Origin: Mangifera indica | Lineage: Eukaryota; Streptophyta; Magnoliopsida; Sapindales; Anacardiaceae | Assembly (NCBI RefSeq): GCF_011075055.1 | Contig: NC_058145.1 | Span: 13,699,894-13,763,893 of the forward strand | DNA: 64,000 nucleotides | Direction: 5' to 3' | Shown here: positions 1 through 11,980 of the stretch, piece after piece | How positions within the stretch are numbered: position 1 is the first letter of the stretch | How the letters are laid out: each line of letters starts with the position of its first letter | Position numbers and translations under genes: made by a program | Notes under the pieces: generated by a model | What the model saw: the letters and a program-made list of their open reading frames with translations, nothing else | Database searches by the model: none | Told to the model about the DNA's origin: nothing

Positions 1-2
1 GG

Positions 3-194
3 AGAAGTGCTGTCTGGCTTCTTGTTGTTTATATGACTGCAATGGCAATAGAGCTCAGACGGAAGATGAAGCCCTGGATTGAGGTGGCGCCATTGCTCCT
101 CAGTTTCCCAAGGAAGTGTTCCAATGCTCCTAAACTAGAGACCATTGAAGAAGAGGGAGCAGAAGAATATAAGGATGAAAATGATGATGAGTAA
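3..194 (+). CDS. C-terminal end of an unrecognised membrane protein (partial)
   Basis: One frame is open from the window edge to a TAA at 192-194, giving 63 residues. It starts with a hydrophobic stretch (about residues 3-16, containing VWLLVVYMTAMA), then a basic patch (ELRRKMK), another short apolar stretch and a strongly acidic tail ending in DENDDE. This looks like the last membrane segment and cytosolic tail of a membrane protein whose earlier exons lie left of the window. I do not recognise the family. The acidic tail and clean stop argue for a real last exon, but the 5' limit cannot be seen. AT-rich sequence with AATAAA-like signals (about 411) follows and fits a 3' UTR. Confidence 0.5.
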   Translation, partial: RSAVWLLVVYMTAMAIELRRKMKPWIEVAPLLLSFPRKCSNAPKLETIEEEGAEEYKDENDDE

Positions 195-1547
195 CTAGTG
201 GTTCTTGTTTTTGTTAAATCCAATTTTGGTGGCCAAGTTTGTCAACTTGGTCACATGATTTGAGCCATTTTGTTAGTTTCCTGCAGGCAATATATGGAAC
301 TGGTAACTATAACAAATGTTCAAAATTATATATTTACTTGTTTCCATCCTTTGTTATTACCCTTTCTCATTGTTTTCTATGTTCCTACTTGATGTATTCT
401 TATCGCTTTTAATAAAAGCTAAGGTACGTTTTGATATATCTTGGACCAATTCCATATTCCAAAAGAGCAAAATATATTTATATATATTCAACCCATGTGT
501 AAATCATTCATATCATTTGTGTTTGAATATATAATTACCATGATGAAGAATTTTCAGGTTCATTTTAATATGTTTAATTTCTTCAATGTAGACCTCAGCG
601 ATCAAATAGAAAAGGCAAAGACAGAATAAGAATATAATGCAGTGGCTGCGGGGAGGGCTGGATACAAGCCAAGCCCAGCCGAATAGGGCTCAGCTTGTTT
701 TCGGTGAGTTGAGGCATGGGCTCGCCGAACTCACTTAACACGTGTTCGTATTTAACTCACTTTTATGATTTTAGTATTCGTGAGTGGCTTGCATTTAATT
801 CGGGTTCGTGTGTTTTGGTTTGGATTCACTCTGATTGGCTTCGAGCTTGCATGTTAGGTTCGCTTGTGTGACATCATTTCAAAGTTTATTTATTAATAAA
901 ATCAAGCCATATGAGTCGTGGAAGGCACTTGTTTGGGTTTGAACTTGTTTTCGTTCGTACTCCTAAGCTCATATTCGGGCTCAGACTCATTATCTTATGT
1001 TTATGTTTGAGTTTAAACAAACTCATTTCAAATCTAATCTTAAATGTGGGACATTAAAACTTTTAGAGAAAAGTTTAGATTTTAGTCTTTATCACGTTTT
1101 AAAAATCTTAACTTATTTGATATTATAATTATAAATTTGATCATTATAACTAAGTTTATTTATCAAACTAATATGAAATTTCTAGTTATAATAATAATAA
1201 TAATAATAATAATGCAATGAAATAGGACTAGACACAGGACAGGTTTGTCGACATTGCTCCAAGTCTAAATTAAAATTCAGCCGCCTCTATTTGAATCTAC
1301 TGCAATTGATATGACCTAATTCCAGTTTTAATAGAAGAGAAGGCCAGCGATAGGCAACAAGTCACAATTGACACAAGAAGATCATGAGTAGGATTTTATA
1401 TTTTTGGCCAAATTCCACCCGAATTATTATTTTATAAGTTTGAAAATTTCAATTTCTCACTCTCATCGATTTTTACTCATGAAAAATTATTATATAGAAA
1501 AGCAAAATGATGATTTTATATAGCCTCAAAAATGTGATTAAAAGATA
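195..1547. other. intergenic, decayed repeat sequence
   Basis: No gene is seen. A stretch at about 652-1000 is richer in GAGCTC/GGGCTCG-like words and begins AGGGCTGGATACAAGCC, which resembles the end of the hAT-type element at 40410-40734 but is much more diverged. A short (ATA)n microsatellite lies at about 1187-1212. Confidence 0.4.
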
Positions 1548-2352
1548 GGCCAAAGAACTATTTTCACCCAAGTTTTGATGTATTATCAAAATCATACTTT
1601 TGATATTTGAAAAACTTAAAATCCTATCTATAAGTCAATTATCATTAAAATTTTCTATTAGAGGTAAGGGTAAAATCGTTATTTTACTAATAATATTAAA
1701 AAATAAAAATTATTATATTTTTCCTCTAATTTTTAAAAACTAACAACTTGACCACTGTCTAAAGTTTTTAAACTTTGATAAGTCACATTTTTCTCTCTAA
1801 ATTTTTTCTTCACCCTTCCGACCTCCCCTCTCCACTTTAAACTAGTGGTTGGTGTAAGAGAAGCGATTTGGAATAGATCTCTTCGTTAGAGACGAAAAGA
1901 TTCGGCGAGGAAGAGATCTAACAAAGAGATTCGACAATGAAGAGATCTCTAGATCTCTTCCTCGCCGAATCTCTTGATCTTTGACGAAGAGATCTATTCC
2001 AGATCACTTCTTATACACCAACCACTAGTTTAGGATGGAGAAGAGAGATCATCAATGCTGAATATGGTAGTTGGAGGGAAGAAGAAAAAAATCCTTAGGT
2101 TTGGAAGCGAAAATGTGACTTTTTAAAGTTATAAAACTTTAGGTAGGTATGAAATTGTTAGTTTTTAAAACTTATAAAAGAAAATGTAATGAATTATATA
2201 TATATTTTTAATATTATTAGTAAAAATAACAATTTTACCCTTGTCTTTAAAAGAAAATTTTATTTTCAATTGACCTATATGTGAAATTTTAAATTTTATG
2301 AATATAACTTTAAAAATATATTAAAACTTGAGTAAGAAATAGTCCTTTGGCC
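1548..2352. mobile_element. Mutator-like foldback element, copy A (non-autonomous)
   Basis: The element runs from GGCCAAAGAACTATTTTCAC to the complementary end AGTCCTTTGGCC. It is flanked by a perfect 9-bp target duplication, TAAAAGATA, at 1539-1547 and 2353-2361. The two halves are inverted copies of each other almost to the centre, where GC-richer arms around AAGAGATCT pair. No transposase frame is present. Nine-bp duplications and long terminal inverted repeats are typical of Mutator-like (MULE) elements. The same family recurs at 21423, 28808 and 61437, and in broken form at 2880 and 10948. Confidence 0.85.
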
Positions 2353-2599
2353 TAAAAGATATTTAAAAATTTAGCCAATGTAAGACTATCATTCAGGTGA
2401 CTAGAAGAAAAGAAATTTAGAAAGGGGAAAATAATGAGAAAAGGAGAAAATATTAAAATTATAATTAATATTTAAAATTAGTTTAAGAAATTTTTAAACT
2501 TTTAATAAAAATATAACATAATAGTATTTAATATTTGTGTTAAGTATCAAAATAGTTTTATAATTTTTATTAAAAAGGAAAATTATTAGTTTACAGTGA

Positions 2600-2670
2600 A
2601 ATTATTGGAAGCAACGAATAGGGGAACATTATATTTCATTCAAATTTGGGTGGGACATAGTAATTTGGCC
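2600..2670. repeat. isolated right terminus of the Mutator-like foldback family
   Basis: The sequence ending TTTGGGTGGGACATAG then TAATTTGGCC at 2670 matches the right terminus of the foldback family. A convincing left end is not visible, so this is probably a remnant. Confidence 0.45.
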
Positions 2671-2879
2671 TATAATATTTTTCTTCAAAGTTGATGATTG
2701 ACACGTGGTTCTGTTGCAGCCATAATCGTTACTCAAAGAAACCCGCAAAAAAAAAAATAATAATAATAAGTGTGATAGGAATTATTGGCTCTATTATGAA
2801 ACATTAAATCGAGGAAAACGTTTTGAAATCTAAATTGACAGGCCCCGTGGTCAGCTCAATCAATATGTACGGAATCATT

Positions 2880-3711
2880 TTTTTTAATGTATCTTGCAAT
2901 GTCAAGTTTTCACTCTTTGACTATAAAAACATCCAATGCTTATCTATGATCGGTTAAATTTAACAAAATCTTAATGGTGGTAAATTTAATCTCATTTTCT
3001 CCTCTAAAAGTTTAAAAACTAATATTTTTTCTCTAAGCCAAGTTTGAAAAGATCGCATTTCGCCCCTTAGGGTTTATTTTCAAACCCTTTCACTTTCTTC
3101 GGCGCCATCACCGACCGTCTTCCCCTCCCGACGGTTTTTCTTCCATCGACGGCCCCCCTCAACTCCATCCTAACCTATCAGACGCAGAAAGACGTCGTTT
3201 GGGAAGACGATCGTCTTCCCAGATGAAGACGAGTCGTCTCATCTTCGTCTAGAAAGACGATCGTCTTCCCAGACTACGACGATTGGGAAGATGAAGAACT
3301 TCGTCTTCTCCGACGAAGTTCTTTGTCTTTCACAACTTTTTTGATATCGATCGGGTGTCCAAATGGGAGGAAAGAGATAGTCAAAAGGAGATGATGCTTC
3401 GAGAGGGAGAGACCGTCGACAATGAAGCAGGAGATGTTGCCGGAGATTTCAAAACGAAACCCTAGGATAAAACTTCGATTTTTTAAAACTTAGACTAAGA
3501 GAAAATTTTAGTTTTTAAAGTTTAGGGAGGCAACAATAGATTCTATTTTAGTTTATTTTTAATATTATATAAAAAATAACGATTTTACCCTTATCATCAT
3601 TAGGGTTTTGTTAAATTTAACTAATCATAGGTGGGTGTTTGATGTTTTTATAGTTAAAGGGTGAAAACTTGACATTGCAGCATACTTTGGGTGGGAAATA
3701 GTCGTTTGGCC
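2880..3711. mobile_element. Mutator-like foldback element, copy B (left end truncated)
   Basis: The right end is intact (GGGTGGGAAATAGTCGTTTGGCC, ending 3711). The left arm starts only at the sub-terminal GCAATGTCAAGTTTTCAC region, so about 35 terminal bases appear lost or replaced by a T-run. The arms pair over most of the element. The centre holds alternating GAAGACGA/TCGTCTTC blocks (about 3190-3320). No coding frame is seen. Confidence 0.7.
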
Positions 3712-4900
3712 TTTTTTTTATAAAATATATAGCTGGTCCACATTCGAGGGTGGTCGGTCGGTTTTATAATATAAAGTTTGTTTATTTCTCTCCTTATTCT
3801 AACAATTTTCAAAGATATTTACCATCACCTTCCTCGGTCTCGATAATTAATCATTAAAAAACTTAATTATAATTTAAAATATTTTAAAAGAATAAAATTA
3901 TATAAACTAATGTAAAAATATTTGATAAAGTAATTTTAAATTAAAAATAAATAAATAAATATATTATCTGATTATAAATTATTATATTTATTTATATAAA
4001 TAATTTTATATAATTTATTTATAAATTTAATATTACTCATTTTGCATAAGTTTGAATTTCAAAACAAAAATATAAAGCAATTTTAAAATTAGTGGATTGA
4101 AACATGGTTGTAAATCTCTAACTGAAATAGATTTTTTAAAAATTATTTTCATTGTTTATGTTAGGATTAGTTATAAAACGTATGTAGATTACATTAACAA
4201 AGTTTTAATGGCAAGTGTTTAACTCTTTTTCCTCTTTAGATAGTAAATTTTTAAGATGAATAATAATAATAAAATTTATAATTGTTTGATTAACATATTT
4301 AAAAATATGTTTTATATATTTTATATTTAAAAAATGAGTAATATTATGTGTATTTATTTTAAGTACATAAACAAAAGACACTTATGTGTGTCAACATATG
4401 ATTGTGTATTATTTTATTTTTAATTTAAAATTATTCAATCGTATGATGATACACATAAATGTGTAGATACGAATCTAATCGAGCCTGAACATCCTTTGGC
4501 TATAATAAAAAATAGTTTGACTTGAATTCGTCAAACCGATATTAAAGGTGGTTCGAGTTTGACTCAAATTTATGGTTTAAATTCATGACTCGGATATGTG
4601 GCTCAAATTGGTGATTTGAATTCATAATTCATTAATAAAATGATGTCGTTTAACAACTATATAATATAATTTGAATCAAACCACTAACCAAATTAGAATC
4701 GAATTGAGCTATCTATTTAGCTTGTGAGCTAAACTGAATTGAACTCTTTATAGCTCAAGTTCAGTTTGGTCTTAAAACGAGTCAAATATTTTAACTCAAA
4801 CTTTGTTCATATTCGAAATAAATGAATTCAAATTAAATCAAATTAATTTTCAAATATAAATCAATTCGATTCAAATCTAATCATTTATATATTTAAAATA
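3712..4900. other. AT-rich intergenic stretch with decayed repeats
   Basis: No gene is seen. One copy of a short AT-rich hairpin MITE lies at about 4331-4472. At 4473-4870 there are many GAGCTC/AACTCAAG-like words that look like an old relative of the hAT-type element at 40410. Confidence 0.35.
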
Positions 4901-4904
4901 AATA

Positions 4905-6245
4905 GTTATAATTTTATTATTAAAAAATATAATAAATATTTAATATTATCTAATAAATATATAATAATTTAATAATAAATTAAATCGATTAACTGCATGC
5001 TAATGAAATAATCAATTTGACCACCAATCTAGGTTAAGAAAAACAAGGCAAAACCACGAGCGATTGAAGCACAATTAATCTAAAATCTTGAATTTGACGG
5101 CCCTTGCACGAGTCTACTACCGCATTTACTGTCTTGATTTTTTGCAACATAAACTGTGCTTTCAATAGAAAGGGTCTCTGATGGCAATTGATAGGGCCCG
5201 CCAATGGCTCTTACTACTCGTGATTATCGAGGGAGAGAGAGTTGTTGAAGACTCTGGCTGGACCTCGTCATTGAAGGAGAATTAAGGGTGCTGTAAGAAA
5301 AAGCTTACCGTGGAAAGAATAATTTAAAAAAAAAATTATAATTAATATTTAAAATTATATATTTTTTTCTGTTAAAATTAGAAAGAAGATATGAATTTGT
5401 GACTTCAATTTTAAAGATAGCAACCTATTATTTTAGCATAATTAGGATAAACAATTGTGTTCTCATTGCTCTAAAATCATGAAATTCTCACAAAACCGAA
5501 TTTATATAATATTATATAATTTTTATTTTATTAAAACTTAAAAAAATTATAATTTGTAATACCTAAATTGAATTAATGATACAATTTATAAATAATTTTT
5601 TTTATTTATATAATAAAGTGTCAATTATTTAATTAATATATTTAAAATTATATTTTATATATCTTAAGTGTAAAAATTATGATAAATATTTTATACTATT
5701 AAAAAGATAATAATTTAAATTAATTAAACTATAAATTAACGAGATAATTAATTTGAATACTGATCTGATTTTAAAAATATTAAAAAAAACCATGAGATTG
5801 AAACACAATTATCTCAAACCCTGAGTTTGACGGTCCGTGCAACATGCGTTACATGCCTAATTTTTTTTCAACATAAACTGTGCTGGATTTGATTTGATTT
5901 GAATAAAAAGGGTCTCCGATGGTAATTGATGGTGCCTGCCAATGGCTCTTACTGCTTGTGATTATCTATGACGTGCATGAGGCGCAGTTGTTGAAGATTA
6001 TGGCTGGACCTCATCATTGAAGGAGAATTAAGAGTTGCAGAGGATGGAGGTAAAGGGGATTGCTGTAAGAAAAAGCTTATTGTGGGAAGAATAAAAAATA
6101 TTTTTTTATTTTATAATATTAGATTAAAAAAAGTCTTTATTTTCTTTTTCTGTTAAAATTAGATGGAATGGAAGATGTGAATTTGTGACTTCAATTTTAA
6201 GGATAGCAACCTATCGTGTTCTCATTGCTCTAAAACTATGAAATT
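4905..6245. repeat. two-copy direct duplication upstream of the aquaporin gene
   Basis: About 4905-5483 and 5680-6245 are diverged direct copies. Shared landmarks in the same order are TTTGACGG(C/T)CC, CAACATAAACTGTGCT, CCAATGGCTCTTACT, TGGCTGGACCTC, GAAGGAGAATTAAG, GCTGTAAGAAAAAGCTTA, GTGACTTCAATTTTAA and GTTCTCATTGCTCTAAAA. Indels and substitutions separate the copies, so the duplication is not recent. No conserved frame is seen in either copy. Confidence 0.75.
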
Positions 6246-6695
6246 TTAACTAATAAGGAGGACCATAAATTGGGTCGGGTAAACCCAAAACATGGTTGTT
6301 CGATAGGTCCGAATAACGACCCGAGTAATACCTTATTAAAATTGGTTTTACAATAATCTTTTACCCTCCAATCCGTTTGAAAATTGAGCAACCATGAGAT
6401 AATTATAGTTTGTCCTTTTTGCTTCTCTTCATGCTTGCTTTTATCATAAATAGTTTTAAGACACTTCCCAAACATTCAAGTCCATCCCATAAATTTCCAA
6501 CGTTGCCTGCCTTTCTCTTTTGGTAGCCGTGGCAATCGTTTCCCAAGTGAATGAAAAATGGAACTTGTAAGAGACGTTTGAACTTATAATGGTGGGACCT
6601 TAAAATAAACAAAAATCAAAATCAAAGATTATGGACGGCTAAGATTCATCTAAAGTATGTCATCATACACATAATCCATCAATCATTCATCTTCA

Positions 6696-6713
6696 CTCTC
6701 TCTCTCTCTCTCT
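6696..6713 (+). promoter_or_regulatory. CT-repeat in aquaporin promoter or leader
   Basis: An uninterrupted CT dinucleotide tract lies just upstream of the TATA-like motif and about 85 bp before the aquaporin start. Such tracts are common near plant transcription starts; its role here is inferred. Confidence 0.45.
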
Positions 6714-6721
6714 GTCCCTTC

Positions 6722-6730
6722 AATAAATAG
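6722..6730 (+). promoter_or_regulatory. TATA-like box of the aquaporin gene
   Basis: AATAAATAG lies about 70 bp upstream of the start codon. Spacing fits a transcription start near 6750-6760 and a short 5' UTR. Confidence 0.4.
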
Positions 6731-6796
6731 CCCTCTGAACATGCTTCAATAATAGATTTCTTTCCTTCTAGCTCTTTTAGTTGTTGCAGAGAAACA

Positions 6797-8766
6797 ATGG
6801 CCAAAGACATTGAAGGACCTGAGCAAGGAGAGTTCTCAGCAAAGGACTACCATGACCCACCTCCAGCACCACTGATCGACTTTGAAGAGTGGACCAAATG
6901 GTCGTTTTACAGAGCTGTTATTGCTGAGTTCATTGCAACTCTTCTCTTCCTCTACATTACAGTCTTGACTGTAATTGGCTACAAGAGGCTGACTGACGTG
7001 AACCTGCCAACCGATCAGTGTGATGGCGTTGGCGTTCTTGGTATCGCTTGGGCCTTTGGTGGCATGATTTTCATTCTTGTTTACTGTACCGCTGGTATTT
7101 CTGGTGAGTTTTAATTACTTCCAACCTATGCTACCTTCTGAAAGAAACAAAATTATAAGAACTTTCCGTTTGGTTGCTGAGAAAGTGAAAAAAAAAAATC
7201 TGTATATTTTCTTCTATTTTGCTCTAGGAGTTTTATCTCTTTAGAAAAGTACAACAACTGAAATGGTAATTTGACTGCCAGAGCATATTCTATTTCTACT
7301 GGATTCAAGCTTCTTGACCCAAAATTTTTTTATCTGAACTAAAAAAGCTTAAAATTTCCATTAGAGGGGCATAAATGACGTATATGCTCTTAATATTCAC
7401 ATAATTATGAACAGGAGGACACATAAACCCAGCTGTGACATTCGGGTTGTTCTTGGCCCGCAAGGTTTCCCTCATCCGGGCAGTGTCTTACATGGTGGCT
7501 CAGTGCCTGGGAGCAATCTGTGGTTGTGGTTTGGTCAAGGGATTCCAGAAGTCATACTACAACAGGTATGGAGGCGGAGCCAACGAACTCGCAGATGGCT
7601 ACAGCAAGGGCACTGGATTGGGAGCTGAGATCATTGGAACCTTTGTTCTTGTTTACACTGTCTTCTCCGCCACTGATCCCAAGAGGAGTGCCAGAGACTC
7701 CCATGTTCCCGTAAGTAGTTCATGACCTGGTAAAATGGATAATCCCCTTAAAAACGGGGTGAGTTTGAAATTTTTGGACCTGTCTGTGATCCACTTTTGT
7801 GGATCGGGTATAGCTGCAGGTATACATAGGTTACCGGTGATTTCTTTTCCGATCATCTTCTCTTTTTCTCTTCAGATCAAACTTATAATGCCCTCGATAC
7901 AGATTTCATACGTACTTTTTATATGAAATAAATTTAAATTTATCCAAAAGTTAAAAAATTTATTATGTTGAAAATAAATTTAAAGAATTTTAGTATTAAC
8001 ACTTTATTATAAATTTTTATTCCATTTTATGTTCAATCTGAAAAATTTTCAAAAATAGAATTTTTTTTTTTTTTAAATTTAAGGTAGGTTTTTGTTCTTG
8101 TATAAAATAGTTATGTATCTGAAGATAAAAATATTAAAAACTATGAAATAAAAATATAAAAAAAATAAAAACAAAAAGAAATAATGAACAATTAATATAA
8201 CAGATAATCTATAGATTGGTTCGCATCGGCAAGATTAGGTACTGAGTTTTTGAAAATATTATCGGAATAAATTGATCCATCTTTCGGCTCTCACCTGCCC
8301 ACCTGTTTATCGAATGTTCATCAGAATAGAAATTTCTGAAAATATAAATATATATAGTTATTGACCTTATGGTTGAATTATTTTATATTAGATTGATGTT
8401 CTTGGTTCACCAAATGAAGGTTTTGGCACCACTGCCCATTGGCTTTGCTGTGTTCATGGTTCACTTGGCCACAATCCCGATCACGGGCACCGGCATCAAC
8501 CCTGCTAGGAGTTTGGGACCTGCTGTGATCTACAACAGGGAGAAAGCCTGGGATGACCAAGTAATATATATTCAGATTTATTTTTATTATAAGCCTATCG
8601 TCAGAATATTTATATGACTCTAATTTTATTGTATCGTTTTATTTATCTTCAGTGGTTATTCTGGGTTGGACCCTTCATTGGAGCTGCCATTGCTGCATTC
8701 TACCACCAATACATTCTTAGAGCAGCAGCCATTAAGGCACTCCGATCCTTCAGGAGCAATGCCTAA
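6797..8766 (+). CDS. PIP2: plasma membrane aquaporin, PIP2 type
   Basis: Four exons (6797-7103, 7415-7710, 8420-8560, 8653-8766) join to 285 residues, the normal PIP2 length, with consistent phases and GT-AG introns. The protein is a six-helix water channel of the plasma membrane. Both NPA boxes are present (residues 107-109 and 228-230). The narrow aromatic/arginine filter has His216, Thr225 and Arg231, the water-selective PIP pattern. Regulatory residues known in PIPs are kept: a diacidic D-I-E near the N-terminus (ER export), loop B Ser121, loop D His199 (pH gating), and C-terminal Ser280 and Ser283. The short N-terminus and the RSFRSNA end separate PIP2 from PIP1. The last intron donor is GTAATA. 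Nothing looks broken. Which PIP2 isoform it is cannot be decided from sequence alone. Confidence 0.97.
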
Positions 8767-10010
8767 ATGAATATTCCAAGATCATAGTGTACATAATAAA
8801 AGAATAACAATTAAGAGAGTGCAAATATGTATGGAGAGCTCCGTTTGTGAAACCTAAACTTGAATTTCTTTAAAAAAAAAAGACAAATCTACTGAAGTGG
8901 TGGTGTTGTTTATTTATCCTTTTTTTTTAAAATTTTTAATTTTGTAAATTTAGTTAAAAGTGGTGTATTTATGTTGAAAGTGGTATTTAATTTTAATCCT
9001 TCTAGCACCCCCACCCACCTTGAAGAATCTCTCTTTGTTTTTTTCTCTAAGACTTGTATGTGCTGGTTTGTTGGCATTCTTATCTTCAAAATATAAACAA
9101 TTTCTACAGGGGACACTGATCAAGGGCCTTATTATGACCATAAATAAATAATTAAATTAGTAAACACAGTGAAAGTGATAACCCAGATGAGGATATATGA
9201 GTTGGCTTTTGTGGCGGTGGTTCTGCTGAAATAGATAATGCAAAATTGATTCTCCATCAAATGATGTAGTAGTTGGTGGAGGACAGAAGAAATTTAAAAA
9301 GAAAAACAACATATTAGGCCAGTAGAGGTTGAAGATTCCTTGCTTTATAAAAAGGTAGAAAAAAAAAAAATGAGTCCAATAATTTATAATTATATAATTT
9401 GATGTTGTAAAATTGAGATAAAGGAATTTTAAAATTTAAAAAATAAATAATTATATTATTTAATCTTAAGTTATTACATAGGTTTATATATAAAAATTTG
9501 TATAATTTATTTATAATCTTAATTTTATTTTTTTAACTTATGGCTTCTGGGTCATTTTCGTGAGGTCGAGTAGGTGAGATTTAACCCTTTGATGATGCAT
9601 ATTTTAGCTTAAATTAATGGAGAAAGTATGAGAGAGAAGATATGTTTGGTTTGGCTATTCATGTTTCTCTTATCTCTTTGTAAGAATAATTCCGAAGGAA
9701 GGACAATGTAATATTCCAACCCATCAAATTCATGGCACCTTCTTTCTATCTATTTTAACTTTTTCCAATTATTGTATAATGTTATTGATATAAATAGAAT
9801 AAATTCAAATATAAACACATCGAATGTATAATTATTGTATTAGATTTATTAGAGATTTATTTTGTATATTAATTATTTGATTTTAAGTTAATTGGATTAA
9901 GTTTCTCCCTTAATTAAGTTGCATTATTATATTTCAATCTTTTTTTTTTTTTTTCCTTTGGACACCCTTGTTTAACTTTTGGCCAAATATTGTAAAACTA
10001 GATTCAATTA
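8767..10010. other. 3' flank of the aquaporin gene and intergenic
   Basis: AATAAAAGAATAAC near 8795 is a plausible polyadenylation region. The rest is AT-rich without a supported gene. Confidence 0.4.
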
Positions 10011-10483
10011 GGGAGCGTTTGGTTTGGATAATATTTTATTACCAAAATTGAAAGATATAAATTACTTAAAAGATTACTGGGTATAAATGATTACTATGTT
10101 TGATAAAATTTGATAGGTATAAATAATTATTGTATTTAGTTAAAGGTAATAAACGATTACTAATAAATTATTTTACTTAAATGTCATTGAATATAATTAT
10201 TTTTAAATATTTTTTATATTATTTGTCATATTAATTAAAAATAAATTTATTTTTGTCTCAAAAAATTAATAAATACTAATATAATTATAATAAAATCAAG
10301 ATTACCTTGGTAATATTTAAATACCTAAGGTGAAGGTGGTAATCAGATTACCATCTATATTATCTGACACGTCAGCATTGATAATAGAAGATTACTGTAA
10401 TATTTTATTACTGACAAATCGAATAAAGAAATAAAAGATAGATTACCAAAGTAATCTTTAAAATCGATAACCAAACTGCCCCT
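10011..10483. mobile_element. MITE of the GTTTGGTT family, copy 1
   Basis: The left end GGGAGCGTTTGGTTTGGATA and the right end ATAACCAAACTGCCCC are inverted relatives, with further pairing inside (AATATTTTATTACC; GATTACC/GGTAATC). Two further copies occur at about 15013-15494 (opposite orientation) and 33437-33920. No coding frame. The ends resemble Tourist/Harbinger-like MITEs, but a clear 3-bp target duplication is not seen, so the superfamily stays open. Confidence 0.6.
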
Positions 10484-10947
10484 AGAAGTATTTGAGAATT
10501 CCAGGATAATTCGTTGAGGTATAGCAGTGATGGGCGTGAAATTGAAACGTATATAAAGTCCAGTCAAAGCACTAAGTTTGTTTATAAATGTTGCAGTATA
10601 TTTCATGGCTGACCTCTTTGCCACAATCAATGTTTATTCTCGAGCTCCTAAAGGTCAAAAGCTTCATTTAAGCATGTGTTTGCCATTAATACAATTCCTC
10701 TGTATATTTCTGATTCCATTTTCCATTTTAGAAGCTGGCAGGCAATCAAAACCCAATAAATCTGACTTCAGGTGGCATGTGAACAGCCCGCCCATTTAAG
10801 TAAAATTAACAAGCATCTTGTGTGAATGTTAAATGGGCCTCAGAAATCATAGAGAGAAGTCATTGTCACATCCACGATGTATTGAAATTATTTACATATT
10901 TAATTATATATTTAAAAGTATATATATATAATTATTTTTTAGTATTA
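10484..10947. other. intergenic, no supported gene
   Basis: Frames open here (for example at 10578-10799) have no recognisable domain or splice context. Confidence 0.3.
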
Positions 10948-11110
10948 GGCCAAAAGACTTCTTTCCACCCAAGGTTTACTTTTTTTTAAATTTTTATCTG
11001 TTAACTTTAAAAAACTTAAACACCCATTTATAAGTTAAATTTTGATATTACTGTCAAAAGTAAAATCGTTATTTTGAGAGTTTATCTAAAGAAAAAAAAT
11101 TTATCCCCGG
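10948..11110. repeat. left-end fragment of the Mutator-like foldback family
   Basis: Starts GGCCAAAAGACTTCTTTCCAC and continues through the family's sub-terminal AAACACCCATTTATAAGTTAA and AAAATCGTTATTTT words, then loses similarity. No partner right end is seen before the next gene, so this is a one-ended remnant. Confidence 0.6.
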
Positions 11111-11559
11111 TATAATTATAACCATCGAATGTGTTTGTTATTATCTGTATTATCCCTTTACTGATCCTCTAAGCTAAGAAATCCCCTATGCTTCCATATT
11201 ACTTCAACCACAATATATATCTTTTGCTTTTGTCATTATTAATTACGATTATGTATATTTATTAACAATTCTAAGCCAAGAAAATGATTTTCAATTCATT
11301 TAGATGGGTGATGTTTTGTTTTATCATTGGTAATAATCCACAAACAAATTATAACTAAATTATATATTATCATTCATAAGCATTAATGGGGTTAATAAAA
11401 TAACAGCTCTGCTCTTGTTTGCTTGAGAAGGCACTCAAACAAAAAGAGAAGGCATGATTTCACAAGCCACCTGGTGAAACTTCATCAGAATGTGGTGACA
11501 AAATGAGAAGAAAGGAGACATGATTTCACAACCCAAGTAACAACCACTTCGCAATCTGC

Positions 11560-11566
11560 TATATAA
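11560..11566 (+). promoter_or_regulatory. TATA box of the 107-aa secreted protein gene
   Basis: TATATAA stands 91 bp before the start codon at 11657, a normal plant distance for a 5' UTR of about 60 bp. Confidence 0.55.
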
Positions 11567-11656
11567 TTCACTTCAAACCTTCAAAAAATATTTCATACAT
11601 ACAACTTTTGCTTTTCCTTAAAAGTCATTCAACTGGGGAAAACAAGTGAATCATCT

Positions 11657-11980
11657 ATGAGTCAACTAACTTCTCTTTTCCTAATCTTGGCTTCTCTAGT
11701 CTTTTTCCCCATTGCCAGAGCTGAAGAGAGAGCTCCACATGGGCTGATTTATGAAAACCCTATGGCTTTCCCACCTTCAGCAGTCGAATTCTTTCATCCA
11801 AAAACACAAAAACCTGAAACCTTTAAACCTTGTGCTTCTTCTAATTGTTCTCCATTACCTGTTGCAGCTCAAGTTGAGACTACTGAAGTGCATAAAAGCC
11901 AAAGCTCAAGATTCCCAAGAATGGAAGCAGAGTTGGTGCCTGTGGTGCTGCTAGCGTTGTGTTTGGTTCTGCATTTGTAG
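11657..11980 (+). CDS. small secreted, possibly GPI- or tail-anchored protein (107 aa)
   Basis: A single exon encodes 107 residues. Residues 1-22 form a classical signal peptide (hydrophobic LFLILASLVFFP core, cleavage likely after ARA). The middle is hydrophilic, rich in Pro, Ser and Glu, with two cysteines (CASSNC). The last 15 residues (LVPVVLLALCLVLHL) are fully hydrophobic up to the stop. Signal peptide plus a terminal hydrophobic tail suggests GPI anchoring or a C-terminal membrane anchor; no arabinogalactan-type AP repeats are present. I do not recognise a named family. The TATA box at 11560 and the clean 3' flank support a real gene. The start is the first ATG downstream of the TATA box and the only one that yields a signal peptide. 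Confidence 0.7.
   Translation: MSQLTSLFLILASLVFFPIARAEERAPHGLIYENPMAFPPSAVEFFHPKTQKPETFKPCASSNCSPLPVAAQVETTEVHKSQSSRFPRMEAELVPVVLLALCLVLHL

Noticed and set aside
652..1000. Intact hAT MITE starting AGGGCTGGATACAAGCC
   Set aside because: No matching inverted right end and no 8-bp duplication were found; at most a decayed relative.
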